From NCBI GenBank assembly GCA_016790425.1, contig JAEUPF010000039.1:1-40851 (forward strand): a stretch of DNA of 40,851 nucleotides, given 5' to 3'. Below, piece after piece: positions 28,046-37,573 of this stretch; positions within the stretch are counted from its first letter, which is position 1; every line of letters starts with the position of its first letter. A program made the position numbers and the translations under genes. The notes under the pieces are model-generated. The model ran no database searches, was not told the DNA's origin, and worked only from the letters and a program-made list of their open reading frames with translations. Source of the DNA: Rubrivivax sp. Lineage in GTDB: Bacteria > Pseudomonadota > Gammaproteobacteria > Burkholderiales > Burkholderiaceae_C.

Positions 28046-29074
28046 TCACGGCTTGATGCGGCTGCTGAACTGGTTGGTGAAGGCGTCGGCCACGGCGAAA
28101 GCCTTCTCGGGCTTGTTGCTGGCGAAGGTGATGTCCATCGTCTTTTGCATCAGCTCGGGCTCGATCCAGCCCAGGCCGTGCCTGGCCGAGCGTTCGGTGA
28201 CGCACAGGTCGAGAATCTGCGGCATCGTCGCCAGCAGCGTGTTGCGGTCCAGGCCCGGCACCGCCTCGACCATCGCGTCGATCGAAGCCGCCGGGTTGGC
28301 CTTGGCGTCGCGCCAGCCCTTGTGCGTGGCGCGCAGGAAGCGCTCGATGAGCTTGGGGTTCTTCTTGATCAGCTCGTTGTTGACGAAGTAGGTGTGGCCG
28401 TAGATCGGCAGGCCGAAGTCGGCCCACAGGAGGTGGCCCACGTCGCCCTTGCCGAGCACCTTCTCCCAGATGGCGTAGCTGGTGTAGAGGTCGAACGATG
28501 CGTCGACCTCGTTGGCAGCGACGATTGCCTGCTTGCCTTCGGGCTTGACGTTGACCAGCGTCACCGCGTCGGGGGCGATGCCGTGCATCGCGGCGAACGC
28601 CGGCCACAGCACGCGGTGCGAGTCGGCCGGCGGCACGGCGATCTTCTTGCCGACCAGGTCCTTCGGGCTGCGGATGTTGGCGCTCTTCCTGAAGAAGACG
28701 TTGTTGCCGGCCTTGTCGTAGACGACCGCGACCATGCGCAGGTTGGCGCCCTTGCTGATGGCGGTGAGCACGGTGGGCGCGTCGGAGATGCCGACATCGG
28801 CCTGGCCCAGGTCGATCTTCTTGGCGCTGTCGGCCGAGCCGCTGCCGCGCAGCACCGTGAGGTCGATGCCTTCCTCCTTGTAGTAGCCCTTCTTCAGTGC
28901 CAGGTAGATCGGCGAGTGGTCGGCAAGGTGGAACCAGTTGAGCTGGAGCTGCACCTTGTCGGGCGCCTGCGCCAGCAGCGGGCCGGCGGCCAGCGCCGCG
29001 GCACCGGCGGCAGCGGTGGCGAGCAGATGGCGCCGCGTGGATGAGGCGGCGCCGTGGCGGGTGGAATCGTTCAT
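28046..29074 (-). CDS. ABC transporter substrate-binding protein (NMT1/SsuA-like), Tat-type signal
   Basis: A 342-residue periplasmic protein. The N-terminus has a twin-arginine motif (STRRHLLATAAAG) and a hydrophobic stretch ending at LLAQA, so export is likely by the Tat route. The mature part starts VQLQLNWFHLADHSPIYLALKKGYY and has GQADVGISDAPTVL and DLVGKKIAVPPADS, typical of the THI5/NMT1, taurine and nitrate binding group. AGGAGA lies 7 bases before the ATG. It is the last ABC gene of an operon running from 34091, 26 bp after the permease; a second binding protein is encoded divergently at 34259. The substrate is unknown. Confidence 0.9.
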   Translation of the reverse strand: MNDSTRHGAASSTRRHLLATAAAGAAALAAGPLLAQAPDKVQLQLNWFHLADHSPIYLALKKGYYKEEGIDLTVLRGSGSADSAKKIDLGQADVGISDAPTVLTAISKGANLRMVAVVYDKAGNNVFFRKSANIRSPKDLVGKKIAVPPADSHRVLWPAFAAMHGIAPDAVTLVNVKPEGKQAIVAANEVDASFDLYTSYAIWEKVLGKGDVGHLLWADFGLPIYGHTYFVNNELIKKNPKLIERFLRATHKGWRDAKANPAASIDAMVEAVPGLDRNTLLATMPQILDLCVTERSARHGLGWIEPELMQKTMDITFASNKPEKAFAVADAFTNQFSSRIKP

Positions 29075-29100
29075 TGCGGTGTCTCCTGCGGGCAGCGTGG

Positions 29101-29925
29101 TCAATCGGTGCGCTCGTCGCGGTGCGCCCACGGCGCGACGATCCGTTCTGCGAGGACGACCAGGCCGTACAGCGCCAGGCCCAGCGCCGAGATCAGGATC
29201 AGCGAAGCGAAGATCGGCGCCGTCTCCATCGTCACGCCGCTGGTGACGATCAGCGAGCCGAGGCCGCGTTCGGAGGCGACGAACTCGCCGACGATGGCGC
29301 CGATGACGCTCATCGTCGCGTTCAGCTTCAGGCCGACGAAGATGTACGGCACGGCGTTGGGGAACCGGACCTTGCGCAGCACCTGCCAGCGGCTGGCCTT
29401 CAACGTGCGCACGAGGTCGAGCATCTCGGGCTCGGCGGTGGCCAGCCCCACCGCGGTGTTCACCACCATCGGGAAGAAGGCGATCGTCGTGCCGATGAGG
29501 ATGTTGGGCCAGATGCCGTAGCCCAGCCACACCACGAACAGCGGCGCCAGGGCGATCTTGGGCAGCGTGTTGAACAGCACCAGCACCGGCATCACGGTGC
29601 GCAGCAGCAGGTCGTTCCAGACGATCACCACCGCCAGCGCCACACCGAGCACGGCCGAGAGCACGAAGGCGCCGAGCACGGCGTACAGCGTCGCCAGCAG
29701 GTTGGCGGTCCACTGGTAGTTCGGGTTCGCCAGCGCCTTCAGCGCCGACCAGGGCGTCGGCAGGATGAACTCCTTGATGCCGAAACCGACCACCGCCACC
29801 TGCCACAGCACGACGAGGCCGAGCATCACCAGCAGGCTCGGCCCGTAGTAGCCAAGGCTCGCCGCCACGCGCCCGACGAGCGTTTCGCGAGCCGCCGGCG
29901 CCGAGGTCGTCGGCGAAGGAAGCAT
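29101..29925 (-). CDS. ABC transporter permease (SsuC/TauC-like)
   Basis: A 274-residue inner-membrane protein with about six helices. The cytoplasmic EAA loop that docks on the ATPase is present: EPEMLDLVRTLKASRWQVLRKVRFPNAVPYIFVGLK. IKEFILPTPWSALKAL near the N-terminus and GAIVGEFVASERGLGSLI near the C-terminus are typical of the nitrate/sulfonate/taurine group. Its ATG overlaps the stop of the upstream enolase-superfamily gene by one base (TGATG), so expression is coupled. It resembles the second permease at 32242; the two may form a heterodimer with the single ATPase of the operon. Confidence 0.92.
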   Translation of the reverse strand: MLPSPTTSAPAARETLVGRVAASLGYYGPSLLVMLGLVVLWQVAVVGFGIKEFILPTPWSALKALANPNYQWTANLLATLYAVLGAFVLSAVLGVALAVVIVWNDLLLRTVMPVLVLFNTLPKIALAPLFVVWLGYGIWPNILIGTTIAFFPMVVNTAVGLATAEPEMLDLVRTLKASRWQVLRKVRFPNAVPYIFVGLKLNATMSVIGAIVGEFVASERGLGSLIVTSGVTMETAPIFASLILISALGLALYGLVVLAERIVAPWAHRDERTD

Positions 29926-31400
29926 CAGGCCGCCTTCATCGGTCGCATCGCGGCGCGCTCGGGCCAGGCGCGGCTGGCGAAGCCGGGCGGCGCGGCGAGC
30001 GATGCGCACTCGATGAACCCGTCGCGGATGCGCAGCCGCACGGCGCCGTGGCTGCGCTCGTAGAGGTCGCGGTGCGCCTCGAGGAACGACTGCTGCTCGG
30101 CCACCGGCAGCCCGGCCATGCCGTTGACGTAGTGGTGGCCGTTGCGCTCGATGTGCGTGATGCCGAGCAGGCCGACGAGCGCCAGGTCCTGCTGCAGCGC
30201 CAGGCCCGCCTGGATGGTGAGGTCCTCGCCGCTCATCAGGAACGGGCCGCGCTCCAGCTCGCCGCTCGACCCGGCCTCGGCGTTCCACCGGGCGCAGCGG
30301 GCGCGGTTGAGCAGCGACTTGTACAAGCCCTTGCAGGTCTTCGACGAGACTCCGCTGTAGCCGAGCGAGCGGGCGCGCGCGAACGCGTCGAGCGAATCGT
30401 CGCTCTCGTCGATGATCACCGGCTTGAAGCGGGCGAGCGCGCGCACGTCCTCGGCCAGCGCGGCGGCGCGCCTGATCGGCTGCTCGATGAACGCCACCGC
30501 CTCGCACAGGCGGGCCAGGCGGGGCTCGGCAGCCATCGCCTGCCACAGGCGCACGACGCCCTCGACGCTGTCGTACTGCTCGTTGCCGTCGAGCGTGCAG
30601 CGGTAGCCCTCACCGGAGGAAGCGAGCCGGTCGAGCACGCCGGCGATCGCGACGAGGCGCGCGACATCGGCCTCGACCTGGCCGCCCACCTTCAACTTGA
30701 ACCAGCGCTGCCCATAGCTGGCCACCACCTCCTCCAGCGTCTCGGGCAGGCCGTCGCCGACGCGCTCGGTTTGGTCGGCGGCGACGATGGGGTCGACCAG
30801 GCCCACCGTGTGCCGGGCCGACAGCCGCGCGGCGGGCTTCAGCGTGGCGGCGAAAGCGTCGAGGTCGAAGCCGGCGAGGTCGGGCGTCAGTTCGCCGGCG
30901 CGCAAGCCGATGGCGTTCGTGCGCACGAGTTCGTGGAACGGCAACCCGAGCGCGCGGCCGAGCGCGTCGACCACGGCCTTGTCGACGAGCGCCGGGCCAT
31001 AGCTGGCCACCAGCGCGTTGAGCCCGTTCGCGGCGCCGCGCCCGACCTGCGCGCGGTAGTGGCGCTCGAAGTGGCCGAAGGCGGTGGCCGGCGTGCCGGC
31101 ACCGAGGTACAGCGTGCGGGCCAGCTGCAGCGCGCGGCGCAGCTGGTCGAAGTTGTCCTCGTTGCTGAGCGCCGGGTTCTTGTCGAACCACTTGGGCGCC
31201 AGCAGTTCGGCGGCCATGCCCTCGCCGACGCGGCCGTCGGAAAGCCGGATGCGCACGTGCGCGAACGCCTGCGGCGCCTCGGTGAGCGTGACGACGCCGA
31301 AGCGAAACGGCATGCGCAGCCGCACGTCGCGCTCGAAGAACGAGACGGCCTCGATCGTGAACGCGGGCGCGGAGGAAGCGGCAAAGGCCACGGCGTTCAC
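29925..31400 (-). CDS. Enolase-superfamily (mandelate racemase/muconate lactonizing-like) enzyme
   Basis: A 491-residue protein from a GTG at 31400 that overlaps the ATPase stop (GTGA). Superfamily landmarks: KLK at 235-237 (RWFKLKVGG), metal ligands Asp271 (LDGNEQYD), Glu306 (AFIEQP) and Asp331/Glu332 ([13 protein letters not shown]), and Lys354 ([13 protein letters not shown]). The pattern indicates proton abstraction next to a carboxylate, as in sugar-acid dehydratases or racemases, but the product cannot be named. At 491 residues it is about 100 longer than typical members, with a large insertion around 70-220. Its place inside an ABC operon beside a DapA-family aldolase suggests it acts on the imported compound. 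Confidence 0.82.
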   Translation of the reverse strand: MNAVAFAASSAPAFTIEAVSFFERDVRLRMPFRFGVVTLTEAPQAFAHVRIRLSDGRVGEGMAAELLAPKWFDKNPALSNEDNFDQLRRALQLARTLYLGAGTPATAFGHFERHYRAQVGRGAANGLNALVASYGPALVDKAVVDALGRALGLPFHELVRTNAIGLRAGELTPDLAGFDLDAFAATLKPAARLSARHTVGLVDPIVAADQTERVGDGLPETLEEVVASYGQRWFKLKVGGQVEADVARLVAIAGVLDRLASSGEGYRCTLDGNEQYDSVEGVVRLWQAMAAEPRLARLCEAVAFIEQPIRRAAALAEDVRALARFKPVIIDESDDSLDAFARARSLGYSGVSSKTCKGLYKSLLNRARCARWNAEAGSSGELERGPFLMSGEDLTIQAGLALQQDLALVGLLGITHIERNGHHYVNGMAGLPVAEQQSFLEAHRDLYERSHGAVRLRIRDGFIECASLAAPPGFASRAWPERAAMRPMKAA

Positions 31401-32245
31401 TCCATCCCCAGCAGCTTGTAGATGCGCCGCGTGTACACGCCGAAGCTCTCGTGCGTCTTCAGGTCGAGCGTGCGCGGGTGCGGCAGCTCGATGGCGAAGT
31501 TGTCGGCCATGCGCGCCGGGCCGGCGGTGAGGACGACGACGCGCGAGCCGAGGAACACCGCTTCCGAGATGCCGTGGGTGACGAAGACGATCGTCTTGCC
31601 GCTCTCCTTCCAGATGCGCAAGAGCTCGAGGTTCATCTTCTCGCGCGTCAGCGCGTCGAGCGCGCCGAACGGCTCGTCCATCAGCACCAGCTTGGGGTCG
31701 TGGATCAGCGCCCGCGCGATCGCCGCGCGCTGCTGCATGCCGCCGGAGAGTTCGTAGGGATACTTCTCCTCGTTGCCGGCCAGACCCACCATCGCCATCA
31801 GCGCGCGGCCGCGCTCGCGCGCCTCGGCCATCGGCAAGCCCAGCAGTTCGGCCGGCAGCAGGATGTTCTCCAGGATGCGCCGCCACTTCAGCAGCAACGG
31901 CGCCTGGAACACCATGCCGATGTCGCGCTCGGGCGCGAACGGGTGCGTCGGCGAGCCGATGCGCACTTCGCCGGCATCGTGCGGGTGCAGCCCGGCCAGC
32001 ACCTTCAGGAGCGTGCTCTTGCCGCAGCCCGAGGGCCCGACCAGCGACACCAGTTCGCCCGGCATCACGTCGAAGGTGGCGTCGGAGATCGCCAGGTGCT
32101 CCTGGCGGCCGCGGCGGTAGGTCTTGCGCACGCCGGCCAGGTGGATGAAGGGTTCGCTCGTCACCGGGTTCACTGCGCTCGCCATGCCGTCATTGGTGCC
32201 GTTCCGGCCGTTGCTGCCGCTCATGCTGTTGTTCTTGCTGTTCAT
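31397..32245 (-). CDS. ABC transporter ATP-binding protein (SsuB/TauB-like)
   Basis: A 282-residue ATPase with Walker [15 protein letters not shown]-loop [13 protein letters not shown], signature [32 protein letters not shown] (Walker B and D-loop included) and the switch histidine in [12 protein letters not shown]. The N-terminus has a Ser/Asn/Gly-rich lead (residues 2-22); an in-frame ATG at 32224 would remove part of it. Start 32245 is preferred because it overlaps the stop of the upstream permease (ATGA). It is the only ATPase in an operon with two permeases and so probably powers both. Confidence 0.94.
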   Translation of the reverse strand: MNSKNNSMSGSNGRNGTNDGMASAVNPVTSEPFIHLAGVRKTYRRGRQEHLAISDATFDVMPGELVSLVGPSGCGKSTLLKVLAGLHPHDAGEVRIGSPTHPFAPERDIGMVFQAPLLLKWRRILENILLPAELLGLPMAEARERGRALMAMVGLAGNEEKYPYELSGGMQQRAAIARALIHDPKLVLMDEPFGALDALTREKMNLELLRIWKESGKTIVFVTHGISEAVFLGSRVVVLTAGPARMADNFAIELPHPRTLDLKTHESFGVYTRRIYKLLGME

Positions 32246-33024
32246 GACACTCGCGCGTCCTTGGGCACCAGCCAGCGCTCCAGGCCGAGCACGATGCCGT
32301 ACAGCACCACGCCCAGCAGCGTGATGAGGATCACCGCCATGAACATCGCCGGCGTGTCGAGCGTCACCTGCACCTGCAGCATCAGGTACCCGAGGCCGCG
32401 GTCGGAACCGAGGAACTCGCCGACGATGGCGCCGGCCACCGCCAGCACCGCGGCCACCTTCATGCCCGAGAACACGTACGGCAGCGAGCCGGGGAGCTGG
32501 ATCTTCGTGAAGAGCTGCCAGCGCGAACCGCGCAGCGAGCGCACGAGGTCGAGCAGGTCGGGCTCGATCTCGCGCAGGCCGCGCGCCGTGGTGAGCAGGA
32601 TCGGGAACACCGCGATCGAGAACGCCATCAGCGTGTTCGGGAACACGCCGTACTTGAACCAGACGATGATGAGCGGCCCCAGCGCCACCTTGGGAATCAT
32701 GTTCAGCGTCACCAGGAGCGGCAACACCAGCGCTTCGAGCAGCTTCGACCAGGTGAAGGCGAGGGCCAGCAGCACGCCGACGACGAGCGCCAGGCCGTAG
32801 CCGGCGAAGATCTCGGTGCCGGTGACGAGGCAGTTCTTCCACCAGTCGTAGTTCGGCTTGGCCAGAGCGCCGAAGGTGTCGGCCGGCGACGGCATCACGA
32901 ACTTGGGCACTTCGCCGATGCGCACGAACAGGTACCAGGCCAGCAGCAGCAGCAGGTGCGCCGCGACGCCCAGCGTGTACTGGCCCAGCTTCGAGTCGGG
33001 CAGCGCCTTGAGGCTGTCGGACAT
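32242..33024 (-). CDS. ABC transporter permease (SsuC/TauC-like), first copy
   Basis: A 260-residue permease with about six helices and the docking loop [54 protein letters not shown] lies near the C-terminus and [15 protein letters not shown] near the N-terminus. It clearly resembles the permease at 29101 along its length, so the two probably arose by duplication. It starts 6 bases after the DapA-family gene stop and its own stop overlaps the ATPase start. Confidence 0.93.
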   Translation of the reverse strand: MSDSLKALPDSKLGQYTLGVAAHLLLLLAWYLFVRIGEVPKFVMPSPADTFGALAKPNYDWWKNCLVTGTEIFAGYGLALVVGVLLALAFTWSKLLEALVLPLLVTLNMIPKVALGPLIIVWFKYGVFPNTLMAFSIAVFPILLTTARGLREIEPDLLDLVRSLRGSRWQLFTKIQLPGSLPYVFSGMKVAAVLAVAGAIVGEFLGSDRGLGYLMLQVQVTLDTPAMFMAVILITLLGVVLYGIVLGLERWLVPKDARVS

Positions 33025-33029
33025 GGCGC

Positions 33030-34091
33030 TCAAGCGAGCCAGCGCTCGAGGTTCGCGGCGACGAACGCGTCGTCGGCCAGGTCGGCGTGCTCGCGGCACA
33101 CGCGCGTGATCTCCCCGGCCTGCCCGGGCGACAAACCTTCGGCGGGGTCGAGGCACCACGTCCCTTCGAGCAACCCTTGCCGGCGCAGCACCTCGTGACA
33201 GCCGGCAATGCAGCCGGCAAAGCCGTTGGCGACGTCGAAGAAGGCGCTGTTGCAGTCGGTGACACGGGAATCGAGCGCCAGCAGTTCGGCGTCGATGCGC
33301 CCGCTGCGCACGGCCGCCTGGATGCGATCGAACAGCGCCACCGCCGGCTTCGTCCACACGCTCCAGTGGCCGAGCAGGCCGCCGCGGATGCGCACGGTGA
33401 CGGTCTCGTCGCCCCGGCGCACCGCGAACGGCTGCACGAGGTCGAGCACGATGTGGTCGTCGTTGCCGGTGTACAGCGCCACCCTGCCCTCGGCGCGCGC
33501 CGCGACGACGCCGCGGATCACGTCGAGCGTCTTGTAGCGGTCGAACGGCGCCATCTTGATCGCCACGACGTTGTCGAGGGCGGCGAAGCGCTGCCAGAAC
33601 GCCGCCGGCAGGGCGATGCCGCCGACCGCCGGCTGCAGATAGAAGCCCACCAGCGGCATCACCGCGGCGACGGCGGCGCAGTGCTCGATGAGTTCGTCGA
33701 CCGAAGCGCCCTTCATCGCCGCCAGCGACAGCATCGCGGCGTGATAACCCTCGCCGCGCGCCACCTGCGCTTCGGCCACCGCCTGCGCGGTGCGGCCGGC
33801 GGCGCCGGCGATCATGACCACGGGCCGCGCGGGGTCGCACCAGTCGCGCGTGTTGCGCATCGCCTGCGCCAGCACCGGCTGGTACAGGCCTTTCTCGCGG
33901 ATCGCGAACTGGGTGGAATGCACGCCCACCGCCAGGCCGCCGACACCGGCGTCGAGGTAATAGCGGGTCAGGGCGCGCTGGCGGCGTTCGTCGAAGCGGC
34001 GCTGCCCGTCCAGGGCCAGCGGGTGCGCCGGGATGACGGCGCCACGCTTCAGCGTGGCGAGGATGTCGGCGCTCAGCTCGGACCAGTGCAT
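33030..34091 (-). CDS. Dihydrodipicolinate synthase (DapA)-family aldolase
   Basis: A 353-residue TIM-barrel protein. The Schiff-base lysine is Lys179 in [10 protein letters not shown], and Tyr151 in [10 protein letters not shown] is at the position of the proton-relay tyrosine. The [11 protein letters not shown] segment near residue 51 replaces the usual GT(T/S)GE pyruvate-carboxylate motif, so the substrate binding differs from DapA and from N-acetylneuraminate lyase. The enzyme probably cleaves or forms a C-C bond with an alpha-keto acid. It is the first gene of the operon running to 28046, and its start is divergent from the second binding-protein gene, with an operator palindrome between them. 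No strong Shine-Dalgarno; GAGAG lies 5 bases before the ATG. Confidence 0.84.
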   Translation of the reverse strand: MHWSELSADILATLKRGAVIPAHPLALDGQRRFDERRQRALTRYYLDAGVGGLAVGVHSTQFAIREKGLYQPVLAQAMRNTRDWCDPARPVVMIAGAAGRTAQAVAEAQVARGEGYHAAMLSLAAMKGASVDELIEHCAAVAAVMPLVGFYLQPAVGGIALPAAFWQRFAALDNVVAIKMAPFDRYKTLDVIRGVVAARAEGRVALYTGNDDHIVLDLVQPFAVRRGDETVTVRIRGGLLGHWSVWTKPAVALFDRIQAAVRSGRIDAELLALDSRVTDCNSAFFDVANGFAGCIAGCHEVLRRQGLLEGTWCLDPAEGLSPGQAGEITRVCREHADLADDAFVAANLERWLA

Positions 34092-34209
34092 GACTCTCGG
34101 GCAGGATTGTGTTGCGGGACGCATGCGCGCGGCCACGGCGGGCGCGCTATCAGGGTAATTCAGGACGGCCGGCTTCCCGCCGGCCGGCGTTGCCGGACAG
34201 GGCCCCTTC

Positions 34210-34241
34210 TATACTGGCCGCCGCAAATCACCAGCTGGTGA
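34210..34241 (+). promoter_or_regulatory. -10 box followed by a perfect 14-bp palindrome (operator)
   Basis: TATACT (34210-34215) is a near-consensus -10 box; a poor -35 (TTGCCG, 34190) has a 14-base spacer. TCACCAGCTGGTGA (34228-34241) is a perfect palindrome covering the expected transcription start and lying 18 bases before the ATG at 34259. The flanks AAA..ATTT extend it. The divergent operon (start 34091) is 137 bp away and may share it. Confidence 0.68.
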
Positions 34242-34258
34242 ATTTACAGGAGCACCCC

Positions 34259-35278
34259 ATGATGTTCAAGCCGCTCACCAGGCACTTCAGCGGTGCCGCC
34301 CGGGCCGCCACGATCGCCGCCGCGCTGGCTTGCGCCGCTGTTGCGGCGCCGGCGCAGACCAAGGTCGACTTCATCCTCAACTGGGTGCCCGGCGGCGACC
34401 ACGCGCCCTACTACTACGCCAAGGCGCAGGGCTGGTACGCCAAGGAAGGCATCGATCTGCAGCTCGAGCCGGGCAAGGGCTCGGCGCTGGCCACCCAGCG
34501 CGTGGGCGCCGGCGCCACGCCGATCGGCCTGGCCGACATGGCCGGCGTGCTGGTGGCCAAGGGCAAGGGCGCCGACACGGTGGCGGTGTTCAACGTCTAC
34601 GCCAACTCGCCGCAGGGCATGTACTGGCTGAAGAGCTCGGGCATCAAGGGCGTCAAGGACTTCGTCGGCAAGAAGATCGGCAACCCCGCCGCCGACGGCG
34701 CGCGCGTGATGTGGCCGGCGCTGGCCAAGGCCAACGGCATCGACCCGAAGTCGGTGACGTGGGTGAACATCGACGCCAACGCCAAGCTGGCGGCGCTGAA
34801 GGCCAAGTCGATCGACGTGACGACCTCGTTCTTCAACATCCACCACATCTTCCAGCGCGAACTCGGCGACGACATGGGCTTCCTCGCCTGGCGCGACGCC
34901 GGGCTGAACCCCTACGGCAACTCGATCATCGTCAGCCAGAAGTTCCTCGAAGCCAACAAGGCGCTCGTCGGCAAGTTCGTGCAGGTCACGCAGCGCGCCT
35001 TCGCCGCCTGCGTGAAGGAGCCCAAGCCCTGCGTGCAGGCGCTGGTCGACGCCAACGGCGCGCTGAAGTTCGACAACGAGATGGACAACTGGGCGCTGGT
35101 CGAGAAGCTGATGAGCGACAAGTTCTCGCGCGAGGTGGCGCTGGGCATCCACGACCCCAAGCGCATGGAAGCCGACTACGAACTCGTGCGCGAGTACATC
35201 GGGCTGGACAAGACCTTCGACGTGCGCACGACGTACACGAACGAGTTCCTCGACCGCTCGGTGCGGATGACGAAGTAG
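34259..35278 (+). CDS. ABC transporter substrate-binding protein (NMT1/THI5-like), second copy
   Basis: A 339-residue periplasmic protein with a Sec-type signal peptide (residues 1-33, ending AAPAQ). The mature part starts KVDFILNWVPGGDHAPYYYAKAQGWYAKEGIDLQL, with IGLADMAGVLVAKGKG and DFVGKKIGNPAADGARVMWPAL. The tail has KEPKPCVQALVDANG. It is in the same family as the protein at 28046 but clearly different in sequence, so the cluster has two binding proteins with one ATPase. AGGAG lies 7 bases before the ATG; a second ATG follows at once. The gene is monocistronic, controlled by the palindrome at 34228, and convergent with the SRPBCC gene 21 bp away. Confidence 0.92.
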   Translation: MMFKPLTRHFSGAARAATIAAALACAAVAAPAQTKVDFILNWVPGGDHAPYYYAKAQGWYAKEGIDLQLEPGKGSALATQRVGAGATPIGLADMAGVLVAKGKGADTVAVFNVYANSPQGMYWLKSSGIKGVKDFVGKKIGNPAADGARVMWPALAKANGIDPKSVTWVNIDANAKLAALKAKSIDVTTSFFNIHHIFQRELGDDMGFLAWRDAGLNPYGNSIIVSQKFLEANKALVGKFVQVTQRAFAACVKEPKPCVQALVDANGALKFDNEMDNWALVEKLMSDKFSREVALGIHDPKRMEADYELVREYIGLDKTFDVRTTYTNEFLDRSVRMTK

Positions 35279-35299
35279 GTCCCGGGCGCGGCGCTGCGG

Positions 35300-35878
35300 C
35301 TAGCCTCGCTGGCCGAGCCAGCGCCGGAACCAGCGCAGCAGCCGCTGCCAGGGCGTCGCCGGCGCCGCTGGCGCCGTTCCCGGCGCTGGCGTCTTCTCCG
35401 GCGCTTGCGGCGCCTGCGCCGCGGCCGGCGCCGCCGCCGGGAGCGCAGCGCTGGCGCCGAAGCGCCCGGCCAGGGTCAGCCCGAACTGCTCGGCGCGTTC
35501 GCGCGCGCGGCGCTCGAAGAGCCGGTCGACCACCGGCTTCAGCGGCCCCTCGCCGCTGACTTCCACCACGCCGGTCATCTCGCTGCCGGCGCTGCTCGCG
35601 CGCAAAGTCACCTCGAAGGCCATCGTCAGGTGCTCGGCGCTGGCACTCGCGGCCAGGCGGTGCGGCGCCTGCTCCTCGTCGATGCGCGCCCGCAGTTCCA
35701 CGGTGAGCGGCACGACGCCGACCTTCTCGGTCACCGTCAGCTCGGCACTGCGCTCGTCGACGAGCCGCACCTGCTCGACGCCGGGGATGCACGCGCACAG
35801 CGCCTCGAAGTCGCGGATGAAGCGCCACACCGCCTCGGGCGGGGCGCCGACGGCGAAGGTCGCTTCGTGCCGCGGCAT
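35300..35878 (-). CDS. SRPBCC-domain protein, CoxG-like
   Basis: A 192-residue protein. Residues 1-140 form a START/SRPBCC fold of the CoxG type: ATFAVGAPPEAVWRFIRDFEALCACIPGVEQV, LTVTEKVGVVPLTVELRA, and MTGVVEVSGEGPLKPVVDRLFERRARE. Then comes an Ala/Pro-rich linker and a basic Trp-rich end (WQRLLRWFRRWLGQRG) that could bind membrane, as in CoxG, which anchors carbon monoxide dehydrogenase. No CO dehydrogenase genes are near, so the partner may be the FAD enzyme encoded 33 bp upstream. It is probably the last gene of the 40687-35300 run. Confidence 0.83.
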   Translation of the reverse strand: MPRHEATFAVGAPPEAVWRFIRDFEALCACIPGVEQVRLVDERSAELTVTEKVGVVPLTVELRARIDEEQAPHRLAASASAEHLTMAFEVTLRASSAGSEMTGVVEVSGEGPLKPVVDRLFERRARERAEQFGLTLAGRFGASAALPAAAPAAAQAPQAPEKTPAPGTAPAAPATPWQRLLRWFRRWLGQRG

Positions 35879-35911
35879 GGCCGGCCTAACGTTCCGCCTT
35901 TGAGGTCGCCG

Positions 35912-37492
35912 TCAAGCCCACCAGCGCTCGAGCCCGAAATCCGCGGCGATGACACCGGCCGCGTTGTGCCCGGCCCCGGCATGCACGCCGCCGCCGGGGT
36001 GGCAGTAGCCGCCGCACATGTACAGCCCCTCGATCGGCGAGCGGTAGCCCGACCAGCCGGCGAACGGCCTGAACCAGCCCATCTGGTCGGGTGTCATGTC
36101 GCCCACCACGTCGACGCCGTGCACGAGGTTGTCGTTGTTGCGCTCGGTGTCGCCGGGGTCCTGGATCTTCATGCCGAGGATCTTGTCGGGCGTGATGTTC
36201 GGTGCGTAGCCGCGCCACAGCCCGAGCAGGTGCTGCGCGTACTCCTCGCGGATGGCGCGCCAGCCTTCGTGGCTGCTGCGGCCATCCGCCCCGGCAACGG
36301 CGTACGGCGCGTACTGCCACACCACCGCGGTGTGGCGGCCGGGCGGCGCCTGCGAGGGGTCGAACAGCGTGGGCAGCGTGATCTGCAGCATCGGCTCGCG
36401 CGGCGGCCGGCCCGCGGCGATGTCCTGGTACGCGCGCACCTGGTCGGCCATCGTGCCGCCGAAGATCTCCTGGCTGAACGCGCGGTCCACCTCGGGCTGG
36501 GCGGCCCCGGCGCGGTAGCGCGGCGGCTCCGCCAGCGCCAGGTGCAGCACGAACAGCGACCGCCCGTCGGAGTGGTAGCGGCGCACGCGCGTGGCGAACT
36601 CGTCGCTCAGGTGCTCCTCGCCCACCAGCTTCAGGAAGCTCGCCTTCGGCTCGAGGTTGGTGACGACGGCCTTGTTCGCCTCGAGCGTCTCGCCGCCGGC
36701 GAGTTCGACGCCGGTGGCGCGCTTGCCTTTCATCACGATGCGCCGCACTTCGGCTGCGGTGCGCACCTGGGCGCCGTGCGCAACGGCGGCGCGCCGCAGG
36801 CCCTCGGCGAGCTGCTGCGAGCCGCCTTCGCAGATCGGCGCCTCGGCCTTCAGGATGCGGAAGAGCGCCAGCCAGCCCTGGCCGAAGCTGTCGGGCGCGA
36901 AGCCGAGCACCGTCAGCCGGGCCAGGAAGTGCACCTTGACGGCCTCGCTCTCGAAGAGCTCGTCGAGCAACTGCACCGGCGTGCTCGCCTGCCACTGCAG
37001 CAGCGTGCGGCCTTCGGGCGACTTCTCCAGCTGCGCCGTCTGCAGCGAAGGCGCCAGCGGCGGCGAGTACATCAGCGGCAGGTAGGTGGTCTCGATGAAC
37101 TCGCCGTAGTCGGCGACGAGCTGCGTGAAGGTGCGCGCGTCACGCGCCGACCAGCGCGCGATCTCGGCGGCCATGCGCGAGGGCTCGCGGTGCATGACGA
37201 TGCTGCGGTGGTCGGGGAAGATCGTGCCGCGCAGCACCGGCGGGTAGATGTAGCGCACGCCGTGGCGTTCCAGCTCGAGCTCGCGGTACACGGGGCCGGC
37301 GGGGATGTGCGTGTGCACCACCGAGCAGATGTTGTGCCGAAAACCGGGCAGCGTGGCCTCCTCGGTGTGGCAGCCGCCGCCGACGCGATGGCTGCGTTCG
37401 AGCACCAGCACCGAAGCGCCGGCGCGCGCCAGGTAGGCGGCACAGGCCAGCCCGTGGTGGCCGGCGCCGATGATGATGAAGTCGTGGTTCAA
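35912..37492 (-). CDS. Phytoene-desaturase-like FAD-dependent oxidoreductase
   Basis: A 526-residue flavoprotein starting at TTG (37492), supported by GGAGG 9 bases upstream. The dinucleotide fold is HDFIIIGAGHHGLACAAYLARAGASVLVLERSHRVGGGCHTEE. The C-terminal flavin motif is GLYMCGGYCHPGGGVHAGAGHNAA. Middle segments such as PEGRTLLQWQASTPVQLLDELFES and RVRRYHSDGRSLFVLHLAL are typical of the NAD(P)/FAD phytoene dehydrogenase and all-trans-retinol saturase-like group often seen outside carotenoid clusters. No carotenoid genes are near, so a role in breakdown of another hydrophobic or unsaturated compound is more likely. The next gene upstream (GNAT) ends 81 bp away. Confidence 0.85.
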   Translation of the reverse strand: MNHDFIIIGAGHHGLACAAYLARAGASVLVLERSHRVGGGCHTEEATLPGFRHNICSVVHTHIPAGPVYRELELERHGVRYIYPPVLRGTIFPDHRSIVMHREPSRMAAEIARWSARDARTFTQLVADYGEFIETTYLPLMYSPPLAPSLQTAQLEKSPEGRTLLQWQASTPVQLLDELFESEAVKVHFLARLTVLGFAPDSFGQGWLALFRILKAEAPICEGGSQQLAEGLRRAAVAHGAQVRTAAEVRRIVMKGKRATGVELAGGETLEANKAVVTNLEPKASFLKLVGEEHLSDEFATRVRRYHSDGRSLFVLHLALAEPPRYRAGAAQPEVDRAFSQEIFGGTMADQVRAYQDIAAGRPPREPMLQITLPTLFDPSQAPPGRHTAVVWQYAPYAVAGADGRSSHEGWRAIREEYAQHLLGLWRGYAPNITPDKILGMKIQDPGDTERNNDNLVHGVDVVGDMTPDQMGWFRPFAGWSGYRSPIEGLYMCGGYCHPGGGVHAGAGHNAAGVIAADFGLERWWA

Positions 37493-37573
37493 GGGAGCTG
37501 GCCTCCGAAGTGGGTGTCGTCCTCGATCCTGGACGGCGGGTGCAGTGCAAACGGTGAGCTTCTCGCCACGGCG

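Noticed and set aside
35300-37492. Carotenoid biosynthesis or CO dehydrogenase locus
   Set aside because: The FAD enzyme and CoxG-like protein resemble parts of such loci, but no phytoene synthase, CoxL/M/S or related genes are present.
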